Shown here: positions 33,972-42,439 of the stretch, one piece after another
Layout of the letters: each line of letters opens with the position of its first letter
Numbering within the stretch: the stretch's first letter is position 1
Assembly (NCBI RefSeq): GCF_026241205.1
Contig: NZ_JAPFQM010000001.1
Location: forward strand, 62,001 to 126,000
Reading direction: 5' to 3'
Length of the DNA: 64,000 nucleotides
Origin: Thermomicrobium sp. 4228-Ro
Lineage (GTDB): Bacteria > Chloroflexota > Chloroflexia > Thermomicrobiales > Thermomicrobiaceae
The notes under the pieces: generated by a model
The model's input: only the letters and a program-made list of their open reading frames with translations
Database searches by the model: none
What the model was told of the DNA's origin: nothing
Translations under genes and position numbers: made by a program

Positions 33972-35123
33972 CTAGGCTAACGGGTCGTAACCGACGTCCC
34001 ACAGGAACTCGGCGAAGTCCTGGAGTTGCCCGTAACTCCGCCATTCTCGCTCCAGCTCCTGCAGCTCCTTCCGCTTGCGCTGCATCTCCTCCGCGCTCAC
34101 CCCGTACCGGCGGAGCAAGGGCTCGATCCCCTGCTCCCAGTACAGCTCCGCCACCGATGCCCCCGGCGTCTCGGCAGCGCGCCGGGCTGCCAGTCGCAGC
34201 GCTTGCCCCCTCTCGGTGGTGACGCCCAGGACGTCGAGCACGTCCTGCTGCCGACGGTAGACGTCGAACCAGCTGGGCAGAGGACGGGTCGCTGCTGTCG
34301 AGGGAGTGGTAGCCGTACCCGCGCTACCGCGGTCCTGGTAGAGCTTCCAGAGCGCGTAGGTCGGTTGCGCGCCCACGGCCTGCATCGCCTCCAGGCTCGG
34401 GTAATACCCCAGCAGGACCTGGTCCGGTATCGGCTGCCCGGCTGCCAGGGCCTCGGTAGCCTTGCCCACATTCGGCGGCGAGCTGCCGATGAGTGGTCGG
34501 TCCGCGTTGGCTACCACCTCGGCAGGAGCGAAGAAGTAGGTCGGCTCCAGACCCATCTTGCGGAGGTCCGCGATGGTGGGTGCCATACCCGCCACGATCT
34601 GGTCCGGAACCGGCGTCACCGGAATCCGCTCCTGATAGAGCAGCGCTTGGCTACCCTGGACACCGGTGGGGACGCGCCGGGTCGGAGGAGGCTCGCTTTG
34701 CTTGGCGTAGGTGGGGCGGATGCCCCGTTGCTGGAGATCCGCGAGTGACGCAGCTTGACCGGTCAACACTTGATCCGGCACCGGCTGCGCCGCGAAGGGC
34801 TCCGTCGGCGAGGCCCGCGGCGGGGAGGGAGCGGTCTGGACCGCCGGGAGACGACCCATGGTCCGCTGAGCAGCGACGAAGGTGGGGTCGCTCCAGGGAT
34901 CGTAAGGACGGAACTCCGGTACCTCGGCAGGCTCGCCGGTGAGGAACGAGGTCAGCCAGGCCCCGGGGTAGCTGAGACCGACGTTCAGTCCCTGCAGCGC
35001 AGCCGATGCTCCCTGGTGCACGCGCCCCGCCAACGACACCGCGCCAGCGCCCATCTGCTCGGCGAGCCAGCGCAACCAGTTCCCCGTCTCTCTCGCCGTG
35101 ATCGGTGCCATCGTCGTCGGCAT
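33972..35123 (-). CDS. Virion protein with three PxPDQ repeats
   Basis: 383 residues. Three imperfect copies of a unit of about 25 residues (PVPDQVLTGQ ... LADLQQRGIRPTYA; PVPDQIVAGM ... ADLRKMGLEPTYF; PIPDQVLLGY ... EAMQAVGAQPTYA) lie at about 112-255, separated by variable proline-rich linkers. A coiled coil follows at about 340-365. First gene after portal, so a minor head or internal protein is likely. The repeated unit is not one I recognise. Confidence 0.65.
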   Translation of the reverse strand: MPTTMAPITARETGNWLRWLAEQMGAGAVSLAGRVHQGASAALQGLNVGLSYPGAWLTSFLTGEPAEVPEFRPYDPWSDPTFVAAQRTMGRLPAVQTAPSPPRASPTEPFAAQPVPDQVLTGQAASLADLQQRGIRPTYAKQSEPPPTRRVPTGVQGSQALLYQERIPVTPVPDQIVAGMAPTIADLRKMGLEPTYFFAPAEVVANADRPLIGSSPPNVGKATEALAAGQPIPDQVLLGYYPSLEAMQAVGAQPTYALWKLYQDRGSAGTATTPSTAATRPLPSWFDVYRRQQDVLDVLGVTTERGQALRLAARRAAETPGASVAELYWEQGIEPLLRRYGVSAEEMQRKRKELQELEREWRSYGQLQDFAEFLWDVGYDPLA

Positions 35124-35134
35124 GCATTACCTCC

Positions 35135-37060
35135 TCACACCAGTCCCGGGATCTCCCCCGCTCCCGGCAGCGGCTCCACTCCTGCGACACCCGGCGGCGC
35201 TTCCTCACCTTGCCCGCCAGCTACCGAGGCCTGCGAGTGCCGCAAGAGGTTCATCAGCGTCGCCAGCTGCGGCGGCAGGACCTGCGGAGGCGGAACGTTC
35301 CCCGCCGCATTCGGTGCCGGTGCGGGTGCCTCGGAACCAGGAGGCGGACCCGTTTGCTGCTTCTGCTGTTCCCGCATCTCCTTCTGCAGCTTGGCCTGTC
35401 GCCACAGTTCGTAGAGGACCGGATCGGTGCGAGCCAGCGCCCAGGGAACCAGGACCTCACGCGTGACCTCGGGATCGAGGTAGGCCAGATCCGCCAGCAC
35501 CCTCTCGTTCTCGCGCTGGGGATTCTCGATACCCAGGAACTCGTCGCGTGCCGTCTCGAGAGAGATCAACTTCTTGTCGGTGAGCAGCGCTGCCAGTTGC
35601 GCCATCTGCACCCGGTCACGCGGTGCCACCTTGCGGAACCGTGCCACGGTCCGGGTTCCCACCGCCGCGACCAGGTCCGGCGTGATCGCGTTCCCGGCGA
35701 CCAGGCGACCCGTCAAGGGATCGCGCACCAGGTAGCCGACAGGGCCGTCGTGGAGGTCGCGGATCAGCTCCAGGGCGCGCTGGTTCACCTGCTCGATGAC
35801 CTGCTCCAGCACCCGCGTGAGCGGGTGCAAGGTATCCATCGCTGCGTCGGTCTGGAGCGTCAGCGCGAAACCCGACCCCTGACCGACACCCCATAGAACA
35901 CCCGGCAAGCCACCCTTCTCCACGTCGTCCAGGAGCGCCTGCATCACCGGGGCCGCATTCGCCGGGCTCGGCGTCACCTGCAGGACCTCGACCCGCTCCC
36001 TGTCGAAGTAGAGGAAATTCGTCGCTCCCGCCGAGAGTTTGATGGGCTGCGGGTTGTCGGGACGCGCCGGATCGTAGTAGTACACCGTCGGCGGGTTGGC
36101 GACTCGCGCCACCTCCGTCGCCAGCTGGGAGACCAAGCGGTTCAGCTGTCGGTAGGCTCGCTTGATCCCGTGGAAGATGCTGACGCCGACCTCTTGCGTC
36201 CAGTGCTGCTGGTCACGGGTGGTAGCCCGGATGGGGGCTCCGAGACCCGTGGCCACGATCCAGGGAACGAAGCCGTAGCCGTGCTCCGTCGGCGGCTTGA
36301 TCTCGATCCCGTCCACCTCCAGCGTGTGCCACCAGTCGTCGTAGTAGGCCACGACCTCGACGATATCTTCCTCGTCTCGCCCCTTGAGCGCCTTCTCGGC
36401 CTCCGGCCACTCGTCCAGGATCTCCCCCACCGTCGCCCAGTAGCGGTGCACGACGTAGCGCAACCCGTTGGTGCCCAGCTGCGGGTAGACCTGACGGGGA
36501 TCGCAGACGTGCAGATCCACCGGCAGTTCCCCCGCTGGAGCGTCAGCGTTGTAGGAGATCCGGATGGTCACCCAGCCGCGCAGGCAGAGGAAGTGGGCGA
36601 TATCGCGGAGCAGAGGACCGTGCAACGCTTGCATCCAGCGCCGGTCCCAGATCTCCCAGGCATAGCGCAGGAAGTCCTCGATGGCCTGCGCGGCTTCCCG
36701 GAGTCGATTCTGTGGCGGAATCGCATCGATGGATGGCAACTGCTTGGACAGAATCGAGGAGGCCTTCTCCACCATTACCCAGGGGATGTTGCGGATGACG
36801 ACCTCCCCCTCCCCCTGGGGAACCTCGCTCATGCGGTAGAGGGCGAGGTCCTCGTCCATACGCTGGTCCCGGAGCGCCCAGAACTCGGTGGTCCGCTGGA
36901 CCAGCGTCTGGATCTGCTCCCGATTCGGCTTGCGGCGACGGGGACGTTTTTCCTCCTCCGCTGTCGAGGGCTCCAGCAGCTCCTGGACCTCGGCCATACC
37001 CTCGGCGATGCGCCAGAGACCCTCCGGATTCTCGTCCTGTCGGTGCGGGGGCAGAACCAT
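35135..37060 (-). CDS. Portal protein
   Basis: 641 residues. Basic N terminus, helical entry region, a central mixed domain with YYDDWWHTLEVDG, and a wing/stem-like helical part (IKRAYRQLNRLVSQLATEVARVANPP). The C-terminal tail is Gln/Pro-rich (KEMREQQKQQTGPPPGSE) and disordered. Length, order after terminase and a proline-rich tail fit podovirus-type portals. It forms the dodecameric DNA gate of the head. Confidence 0.8.
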   Translation of the reverse strand: MVLPPHRQDENPEGLWRIAEGMAEVQELLEPSTAEEEKRPRRRKPNREQIQTLVQRTTEFWALRDQRMDEDLALYRMSEVPQGEGEVVIRNIPWVMVEKASSILSKQLPSIDAIPPQNRLREAAQAIEDFLRYAWEIWDRRWMQALHGPLLRDIAHFLCLRGWVTIRISYNADAPAGELPVDLHVCDPRQVYPQLGTNGLRYVVHRYWATVGEILDEWPEAEKALKGRDEEDIVEVVAYYDDWWHTLEVDGIEIKPPTEHGYGFVPWIVATGLGAPIRATTRDQQHWTQEVGVSIFHGIKRAYRQLNRLVSQLATEVARVANPPTVYYYDPARPDNPQPIKLSAGATNFLYFDRERVEVLQVTPSPANAAPVMQALLDDVEKGGLPGVLWGVGQGSGFALTLQTDAAMDTLHPLTRVLEQVIEQVNQRALELIRDLHDGPVGYLVRDPLTGRLVAGNAITPDLVAAVGTRTVARFRKVAPRDRVQMAQLAALLTDKKLISLETARDEFLGIENPQRENERVLADLAYLDPEVTREVLVPWALARTDPVLYELWRQAKLQKEMREQQKQQTGPPPGSEAPAPAPNAAGNVPPPQVLPPQLATLMNLLRHSQASVAGGQGEEAPPGVAGVEPLPGAGEIPGLV

Positions 37061-37073
37061 GTGCCCTCCTTCC

Positions 37074-38627
37074 TCACCAGGAATCGTAGGCCATGCGCTG
37101 GATCACCGGTTCGGGACGCTCCAGACGCCGGAACGGTGGGAGATTGACGAAAAAGTATTCGACAGCGCTCCGGAGATGGGAGGTCCCGTCGTGGATGGGC
37201 CTTCCCCTGTCGTCTCTCCGTGCACGGCTCATCGCCTCGTCGACGAGGGAGGCATCCACCGCTCCACCGGGGTTGACGTTGACCACGACGCGGCGGATCC
37301 CGATCTCGGTCATCTGCTTGCGCGTCAGGTAATCCCGCGCCCTCTGATTGGTGAAGACGTAGATCCCGTGCTGCTTCAGGATGTCGAGGACCGAGAGCCC
37401 GGTTCCGGCATGGCGGTTGCCACCCGCGGGATCACCGAAGTGGATCGGCCTCGCCCAGCGCTGGTGGGCCCGGATCTTGGCCTTTTCGTCCTCCGTGTAG
37501 AGGTGCTCGCGCTCCGGATCCAGCTCCCCAGTGACGAAGGGAATGAACCAGTCCACCGGCGTGTCGCGCCGCTGGATCGCATCCAAACAGATCACCTCGT
37601 CGCGTTCTCGATCCACCTGCCACCAGATGATGCAGGTGGTGTCCAATCCGAAGTCCCAGCTGCAGTAGAGCAGCGCATTCGGGTCGTAGTCGCGGCGCTC
37701 CCGGCGAACCCCCTGCCACCCCGGGTAGACCAGATCGCCCTGGTCCACGTAGGGATCCATCTCGAGTTCCTGGAGGATCTCCTCGCGGGTCTTCCGCTCC
37801 AGCTGCCGCTGGTACCAGTTCTCGTCCTTGCGCGGGTGCAACCGCCAGTGCAACTGGACCCGCGGGATCTGCCCGGATTCCCAGAGACGCCAGAACAGGT
37901 TGTCCGCACCGTTGACCGTCGACACCGCGATCCGGCACCTCGTGGCCTCCGAAGCGGAGCGCCAGGCTCGCTCCTGGGTATTCTTCTCCCAGTGCGCCAG
38001 CTCGTCGATGAAGATGACGGAAAACCGCCCCTGGCGTCCAAAATTCCCCTGCGAGGACTCCCCCTTGATGGCCGACCCGTTCTCGGGGTTCAGGAGCTTC
38101 ATGTGGAAACGGTGCTTCCGCGGCAGGAAACCCTGAGGCTTGAGCCAGGTCGGCAGGCGCTCCAGCATGTAGTCGATCCTGCCGAAGTGGGAGTCGACCA
38201 GCCGGTTGTCCACCAGATCCTCGGTGCGGGACCCGATGAGCGCCTGGAAGCCCTCGTCGAAGAGCCAGTGCCAGAGGAGCCAGGCCATCGCCACCCAGCT
38301 CGCGCCCATGTCGCGGCTCTTGAGGACGATCCCGTCCTCCTGGTTGCGATAGCGCTGCTCGTACCAGTGGATGAGATCGACCTGGTAGTCCCAGAGGATG
38401 AACGGGATGTGCGGGCTCGTCCCGCTCTCCAGCTCGCGGGGATCGAAGGTCCACAGCGCGAAGTTGCAGAACCACGCCGGGTCCTCGCGGCAACGCCGCC
38501 GTATCTCCTCGCGCAGCATCGGATCCCGTTGCGCCTGGACGGTCAAGAGGGCGCGCTCCTTGAGCGTCGGCGGGTGGTCCGGGATCAGGACCCGGCCTCG
38601 TGGAGACGAGCTAGCCACCGTGCCCAC
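37074..38627 (-). CDS. terL: Terminase large subunit
   Basis: 517 residues. ATPase domain with Walker A-like KSRDMGAS (about 103-110) and Walker B VIFIDE (about 204-209, catalytic E209). C-terminal RNase H-like nuclease has acidic strands SWDFGLD (about 312) and HFGDPAG (about 385), with a last motif DEAMSRARRDD. It cuts and pumps phage DNA. Overlaps the small-subunit gene by 43 bp. Confidence 0.92.
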   Translation of the reverse strand: MGTVASSSPRGRVLIPDHPPTLKERALLTVQAQRDPMLREEIRRRCREDPAWFCNFALWTFDPRELESGTSPHIPFILWDYQVDLIHWYEQRYRNQEDGIVLKSRDMGASWVAMAWLLWHWLFDEGFQALIGSRTEDLVDNRLVDSHFGRIDYMLERLPTWLKPQGFLPRKHRFHMKLLNPENGSAIKGESSQGNFGRQGRFSVIFIDELAHWEKNTQERAWRSASEATRCRIAVSTVNGADNLFWRLWESGQIPRVQLHWRLHPRKDENWYQRQLERKTREEILQELEMDPYVDQGDLVYPGWQGVRRERRDYDPNALLYCSWDFGLDTTCIIWWQVDRERDEVICLDAIQRRDTPVDWFIPFVTGELDPEREHLYTEDEKAKIRAHQRWARPIHFGDPAGGNRHAGTGLSVLDILKQHGIYVFTNQRARDYLTRKQMTEIGIRRVVVNVNPGGAVDASLVDEAMSRARRDDRGRPIHDGTSHLRSAVEYFFVNLPPFRRLERPEPVIQRMAYDSW

Positions 38628-39169
38628 TCCTCCTCCGACGCGTCATCCGGCGGGATCGCTCCCAGGATCTCGGCTTCCTGCTGCTGGCGTTGCTCCGTCT
38701 GCTGCAAGATCTCTCGCGTCATCGTGGTGGTGGAGAGCCTCACGATGCCGACCCGGTCCAGCCAGGTCTCGATGGCCTTGAGCTTGATCTCCTGTCTCCC
38801 CTCACGGAGCAACGACGCGAACTCCTCCAGGACCAGCGGTGCCAGGACCGCCAGGTCCTCCAGTACCCTCCCGCGCAGGGTCGAGAGGTTGCGGAGTTCC
38901 CGCTCCTGCTGCTCGGCATCATACGCCTGGGCCTGCTCGTACCACCGGTCCTCCTTGGACCAGCGGTAGAGCAGCTCCTTGTTCGTCGTCGGGATGTCTC
39001 GCCGGAGACCGAGGCTCCCATCGGGGTCGCGGCGACGCCGAGAGACGTATTCCCGCCAGAGTCCCTCGACGCTGCGCCGCGGACCCATGGCGAGGAAATC
39101 GGTCAGCGCCTTCTGCCGCCGCAGGTACTCCTTGGTCCCCGGGTTGGCTCCGTAGATCTGTACCGTCAT
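38585..39169 (-). CDS. terS: Putative terminase small subunit
   Basis: 194 residues. N-terminal HTH-like region (EGLWREYVSRRRRD, then TNKELLYRWSKEDRWYEQAQAYD, the phrase typical of phage terminase small subunits) and a long C-terminal coiled coil. Directly upstream of terL and overlapping it. It would recognise the packaging site and bring in TerL. Confidence 0.8.
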   Translation of the reverse strand: MTVQIYGANPGTKEYLRRQKALTDFLAMGPRRSVEGLWREYVSRRRRDPDGSLGLRRDIPTTNKELLYRWSKEDRWYEQAQAYDAEQQERELRNLSTLRGRVLEDLAVLAPLVLEEFASLLREGRQEIKLKAIETWLDRVGIVRLSTTTMTREILQQTEQRQQQEAEILGAIPPDDASEEEWARWLARLHEAGS

Positions 39170-39480
39170 ACCGTCTCCTCCCGGCTAGTCGCTATCTTGG
39201 CTCCCTGCACCAGCGCCTCCTCGACCAGTTGCTGGATCTGGCTCTTCGGCGTGAACTCCTGGTGGTAGTAACCGAGCAGGAGCGCACCCGGTACCGCGTC
39301 GCCCCAGATCAGGGCAGGACCTGGGGCATCCGCTCCCTCGGGAGCCACCGGTTCCCGCGGCACGATGCTCCGCAGGGTGTCACCATCGAGAGCCCAGAAG
39401 GTCAGAGGGAGGATCAGTCGGTACGGCTGGCGCGGTAACGCGTAGACCGCGAACCATCCCGCAGCCGGAAACAGCTTCAC
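39166..39480 (-). CDS. Unrecognised protein upstream of terminase
   Basis: 104 residues, hydrophobic N terminus (LFPAAGWFAVYAL) without a clear membrane anchor. Stop overlaps the terS start by 4 bp. Its start lies 93 bp from the divergent XRE gene, so the operator there may control it too. Confidence 0.6.
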   Translation of the reverse strand: MKLFPAAGWFAVYALPRQPYRLILPLTFWALDGDTLRSIVPREPVAPEGADAPGPALIWGDAVPGALLLGYYHQEFTPKSQIQQLVEEALVQGAKIATSREETV

Positions 39481-39504
39481 AGCACACCTCGCACAATCCT
39501 GTTA

Positions 39505-39544
39505 CAATCGGTACCAGGGAAGGGAAGGACTCTCGTACCGATTG
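39505..39544. promoter_or_regulatory. Operator-like inverted repeat upstream of the XRE gene
   Basis: CAATCGGTAC (39505-39514) and GTACCGATTG (39535-39544) are a perfect 10-bp inverted repeat with a 20-bp spacer, centres 30 bp apart (about three helical turns). A -10-like TACAAT at 39503-39508 overlaps the left arm. The left arm contains CGGTACCAG, also present twice near the left-operon promoter, so one repressor may control both. Confidence 0.7.
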
Positions 39545-39572
39545 CGGGAAACTCAGGAAAAGGGGGAGCCCG

Positions 39573-40028
39573 ATGGCGAAAGAGCAGCGGGGGAAGCGCG
39601 TACCACCGGAACTCGTCGAATTCGGAAAGGTGCTCCGCCAGCTCCGGGAGCACTATGGACTGTCCCAGCACGAGCTGGCTCGCCGCTCCGGTGTCCCCTA
39701 CCACACGATCCACCGCCTGGAAGCAGGCCAGATCCCCAAACCCGCCTTCGACGACCTCGCCAGGCTGGCTCGCTTTTTCGGTATCGACCTCGTCGCCATG
39801 GGTGTCCTGCTCGGTCTCTGGGAACCGGAGGAGGTCCCAGCTGGTCTCGATCCGGAGCTGCACCAGCACCTGGAGCAACTGCGCAACCTGGCCCGCCAGT
39901 TGTCTCCGGAGGACCAGCATACCCTGGCGATCCAGTTGCGCCCCATCGTCTCGTACTGGTCACCGGAGAAGAGCGCGCTTCCCGACTGGTTCCTCGAGCT
40001 GATCTCCCCGCGCAAGGAGCGGCGATGA
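39573..40028 (+). CDS. XRE-family repressor-like regulator
   Basis: 151 residues. HTH at about 17-72 (LREHYGLSQHELARRSGVP, HTIHRLEAGQ, then a fourth helix) and a helical C-terminal part without the S24 peptidase catalytic residues, so it would not self-cleave like lambda CI. The only + strand gene within the terminase-side late block. Lysogeny repressor is the likeliest role, inferred from the shared operator sequences. Confidence 0.8.
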   Translation: MAKEQRGKRVPPELVEFGKVLRQLREHYGLSQHELARRSGVPYHTIHRLEAGQIPKPAFDDLARLARFFGIDLVAMGVLLGLWEPEEVPAGLDPELHQHLEQLRNLARQLSPEDQHTLAIQLRPIVSYWSPEKSALPDWFLELISPRKERR

Positions 40029-40041
40029 GGAGCGAGGCGCA

Positions 40042-40497
40042 TCACACCGATCCCTCGGCGTCCTGCTCCGCTTCTCGCAGGAGGTCGAGGACCAGCGCCA
40101 TCTGGCTCCGGAGCAGGCGCCAGATCTCGCGGAGCGCCTCGTCTCCGTCGAGGACGCCATCCAGGACCTCGCGCCGGATTCCCCAGCACTCGTCCTCGAG
40201 GTCCTCGCAGATCTGCAGGGCTACCCCGCTGAGTCGTCGGCTCGAGTCGTTTTCGCGGTCATCTGCCCTTCTGGTACCGGGATCGTCAGCAGCCAGTGCC
40301 CGCACAGCCTCCTCGTCCACCGGTTCATAAGTTGCGACGAAGATGTCGTGGCGGCAGGGATAGCGCTCCCCGGCGATACCGGTGATGATCCAGTCGCCAG
40401 CTCGCGCCTGCATCACCCCCTCCGGCGTCGCTATCGCCATCGGCTCGGTGATCCTGGTGGCCTCGACGACGATGGGTCGCTTGCGGAATCGTGGCAC
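40042..40497 (-). CDS. PGDYG-type phage protein
   Basis: 151 residues. The first 60 residues (KRPIVVEATRI, then GVMQARAGDWIITG and GERYPCRHDIFVATYEPV) match a small beta-barrel family common in phages, named after its PGD-Y-G motif and of unknown function. The C-terminal 70 residues are helical. Converges with the XRE gene 13 bp away. Confidence 0.7.
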   Translation of the reverse strand: MPRFRKRPIVVEATRITEPMAIATPEGVMQARAGDWIITGIAGERYPCRHDIFVATYEPVDEEAVRALAADDPGTRRADDRENDSSRRLSGVALQICEDLEDECWGIRREVLDGVLDGDEALREIWRLLRSQMALVLDLLREAEQDAEGSV

Positions 40498-40534
40498 CAG
40501 CTCCCTCCGTTCCCGTATCGTCGCCTACGAGAGG

Positions 40535-40606
40535 CAGCCGGGGCAGGATTCGAACCTGCGTCGCAGGGGGCAACAGCCCCTCGCTCTACCCTCGAGCTAC
40601 CCGGCT
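40535..40606 (-). tRNA. Phage-encoded tRNA-Asn (anticodon GTT)
   Basis: 72 nt on the - strand. Acceptor AGCCGGG/CCCGGCT, T8-A9, D stem GCTC/GAGC, anticodon stem AGGGG/CCCCT with loop CTGTTGC (anticodon GTT), T arm GCAGG-TTCGAAT-CCTGC, discriminator G, CCA not encoded. All stems are perfect, so probably functional. It lies between virion genes and would be transcribed with them or from its own promoter. Confidence 0.93.
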
Positions 40607-40614
40607 GCGATGAC

Positions 40615-40765
40615 TCACTTCTTCACGCGACGTTTCGGCTTCGGCTTAGGCTTCGGCTTCGGCTCCTCGCGCTGGAGCGGCTGACCCGTCTTCTTGGCGT
40701 ACTCCTGCTCCTCGCGGATCCACCTGCTCCGTGTAGGGGAACCGGCGCTTTCCGACCTTCGGCAT
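40615..40765 (-). CDS. Small basic virion protein, frame broken
   Basis: MPKVGKRRFPYT in one frame and REEQEYAKKTGQPLQREE plus a KPKPKPK tail in another, ending at 40615. One base too many near 40715-40720 (GTGGATCC on the coding strand) separates them. Corrected length is about 49 residues. The MPKVGK-FPYT start is a recurrent phage protein beginning. Either a sequencing error or a decayed gene. The rival frame here (Arg/Ser-rich) is not credible. Confidence 0.6.
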
Positions 40766-40767
40766 CA

Positions 40768-40985
40768 TCAGTCTCCCTTCCCCGCTTCGGGTACTTGACA
40801 TTGACCAGCTTGGTACGACCACCCTCCGGACCCTTGCCCCGCAGCACCGCGAAGGTCAGGACGCTGCCGTCCTCCAGCTTCTTGCTCCGGTAGCGGAGCA
40901 CCTGCTTCTTCGGCGGATCCTTGTAGTCCTCGACGATGAAGTTCTTCGTTTTCTCTATCTTGATCGGCTTCCTGGCCACGTTCAC
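40768..40985 (-). CDS. Small basic phage protein, probable missing base near its end
   Basis: KPIKIEKTKNFIVEDYKDPPKK then RYRSKKLEDGSVLTFAVLRGKG and KLVNVKYPKRG: a credible beta-rich basic protein. The frame as written runs on to 40623 through implausible Arg/Ser-rich sequence. One extra G in the GGGGAAGGG run (about 40778-40786) would end it at a TGA overlapping the next start, giving about 72 residues. Confidence 0.6.
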
Positions 40986-41001
40986 CCCCTGCTCTCCGCC
41001 A

Positions 41002-41379
41002 CTAGCGGATCGCCCTCGTCACCAGCTGGAGTGTCCTGTTCGCGGTCTGGTTCACGGGAGTAGCAGCAGTTCCGCTCCGGATCCGGAGATACCGGATTCC
41101 GAGGATGCGCTGGGGATCGATCTGGATGTAGCGAGCTGGACCGACGGTCAGCGTGACTTCGTTTCCCGCTGCGTCGTAGAGGTCGTACCAGCCGGTCCCG
41201 TTGAGCGAAGCCTGGAAGGTGATGCTCGTTCCGTCCCAGGTGTCCGGCATCAGGATGCCGACCAGCGTGAGACCATCCAGATCCACCCCGGGGCTGATGC
41301 TGGATCCCGATGAGATCGTCACGGAGTCGATTTCTGGATAGAACGCGGTGTACTCGAGATCCACACGAGGTCGTCCCAT
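41002..41379 (-). CDS. Beta-rich virion protein
   Basis: 125 residues from 41379 (MGRPRVDLEY), coupled to the previous stop. The pattern D-T-W-D-G-T-S-I-T-F-Q-A-S followed by GTGWYDLYDAAGNE and PARYIQIDPQRILGIRYLRIRSG is the jelly-roll/discoidin-like fold seen in many phage decoration or tail proteins. Specific role unknown. Confidence 0.65.
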   Translation of the reverse strand: MGRPRVDLEYTAFYPEIDSVTISSGSSISPGVDLDGLTLVGILMPDTWDGTSITFQASLNGTGWYDLYDAAGNEVTLTVGPARYIQIDPQRILGIRYLRIRSGTAATPVNQTANRTLQLVTRAIR

Positions 41380-41606
41380 CAGTCCCTCCTCTCGGATCCA
41401 GCACTGGACCGGTAGCCCCACCAGGTCGGAGCCAGACGCTCCCACTCGCGACGGCACTCCTCGGGATCCACGCCCATGACCCAGACACCTCGCTCCGGCT
41501 CGGGTGTGCCGATGATATAGGGCGTCCCAGGAACTGCCTCGAAAAGCCAGCCGTCGGGTTCCACCCAGGAGACAGCTATCTCTCTCGTCGACTCGATTCC
41601 ATCCAC
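41379..41606 (-). CDS. Unrecognised small protein
   Basis: 75 residues, Trp-rich (SWVEPDGWLFEAVPGTPYIIG). Reads between coupled genes (1-base overlap with the next start). No domain recognised. Confidence 0.6.
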   Translation of the reverse strand: MDGIESTREIAVSWVEPDGWLFEAVPGTPYIIGTPEPERGVWVMGVDPEECRREWERLAPTWWGYRSSAGSERRD

Positions 41607-41621
41607 GTTAGTTCACCGCCC

Positions 41622-42275
41622 TCAGTAACCGAGTTCACGCCTCTGGGTGAGCACCTCGGCAGCGGAGACCTGGAGAAAGTGCTCGAGCCAGCGCCACCCC
41701 TGCTCCGTCGTCATCTGACGACGCTTCAATCCAGACTGGAGAGCGAGCATCTCGTCCAGAATTCTCTGGGTCGCCTCGAGGAGACGCTGCTCCTTCTCGT
41801 CCTCACTCGCCTCGAAATGCGTCGTCGCGAGGACCCACACGGGGCTGGCGCTGAGGACCTGGTCGGCATCGTCAAGGGCCACCGCGAGGCGACGGACCAG
41901 CTCCGTGTCGTCGTAGGAGGGAAGGCGAGCCACCAGGACCGGGTGCTCATCTCCCGAGACCTCGGGATCCACATACCAGCGCAGCAGCAGCGTCACCACC
42001 GGCACGCGATGGGTCATCAGCGCCGCGACCCCGCGCAGGAGCGTGACCAGTTCCTGGTGTTCCGCGAGAACGCGCCGAAGCGCCGGGTTCTCCTCCACCG
42101 CGATGCCAGCCTCCCGGAGATCCTGCACCGGGTCCGGAGGGATGGTGCCTACGGCGTGAGTCCCGGCAGTGCCTGCTGCTGCCGTTTGCCCCACCGCGCC
42201 AGTAGCGTCGTGACGACATGGCGGTGGCGTGAACCCATGCCAGAGCTGACCAGTACAGCAACACTGGCGGGTCAT
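41622..42275 (-). CDS. Unrecognised protein with N-terminal cysteine cluster
   Basis: 217 residues. Starts MTRQCCCTGQLWHG with four Cys/His candidates that could bind zinc, then a low-complexity linker (about 20-50) and a helical C-terminal domain of about 160 residues. Start overlaps the previous stop (ATGA). No domain recognised. Confidence 0.6.
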   Translation of the reverse strand: MTRQCCCTGQLWHGFTPPPCRHDATGAVGQTAAAGTAGTHAVGTIPPDPVQDLREAGIAVEENPALRRVLAEHQELVTLLRGVAALMTHRVPVVTLLLRWYVDPEVSGDEHPVLVARLPSYDDTELVRRLAVALDDADQVLSASPVWVLATTHFEASEDEKEQRLLEATQRILDEMLALQSGLKRRQMTTEQGWRWLEHFLQVSAAEVLTQRRELGY

Positions 42276-42439
42276 TTCTTCCGCCCCTTTGTGGCCAGCT
42301 CCTGGAACCGCTGTTTGCCGTACTTCTGCCTCCCGATCCAGGCGGCCAGGGCCTCGGGATCCTTGACGCCCTTGCGCTTGAGTTTCTGCGTCAGCTGCTT
42401 GAAGCGCTCACCGGTTCCCAGGGGTGGCTTCTTGGCCAT
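42272..42439 (-). CDS. Small very basic protein
   Basis: 55 residues: MAKKPPLGTGERFKQL, then LAAWIGRQKYGKQRF and a KGRKK tail. Typical of small basic phage proteins often encoded near packaging genes. Start at 42439 has GAGGTGAG upstream, and the stop overlaps the next start. Confidence 0.65.
   Translation of the reverse strand: MAKKPPLGTGERFKQLTQKLKRKGVKDPEALAAWIGRQKYGKQRFQELATKGRKK

Noticed and set aside
12249-39480. Siphovirus or myovirus tail genes (tape measure, tube, sheath)
   Set aside because: The only very long protein lies between lysin and scaffold and has a protease motif and soluble helices; no tube or chaperone frameshift pair is visible, so a short-tailed phage is preferred.
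40623-40767. Arg/Ser-rich extension of the 40985 frame
   Set aside because: Low-complexity sequence that overlaps a credible small gene in another frame; best explained by a missing base.
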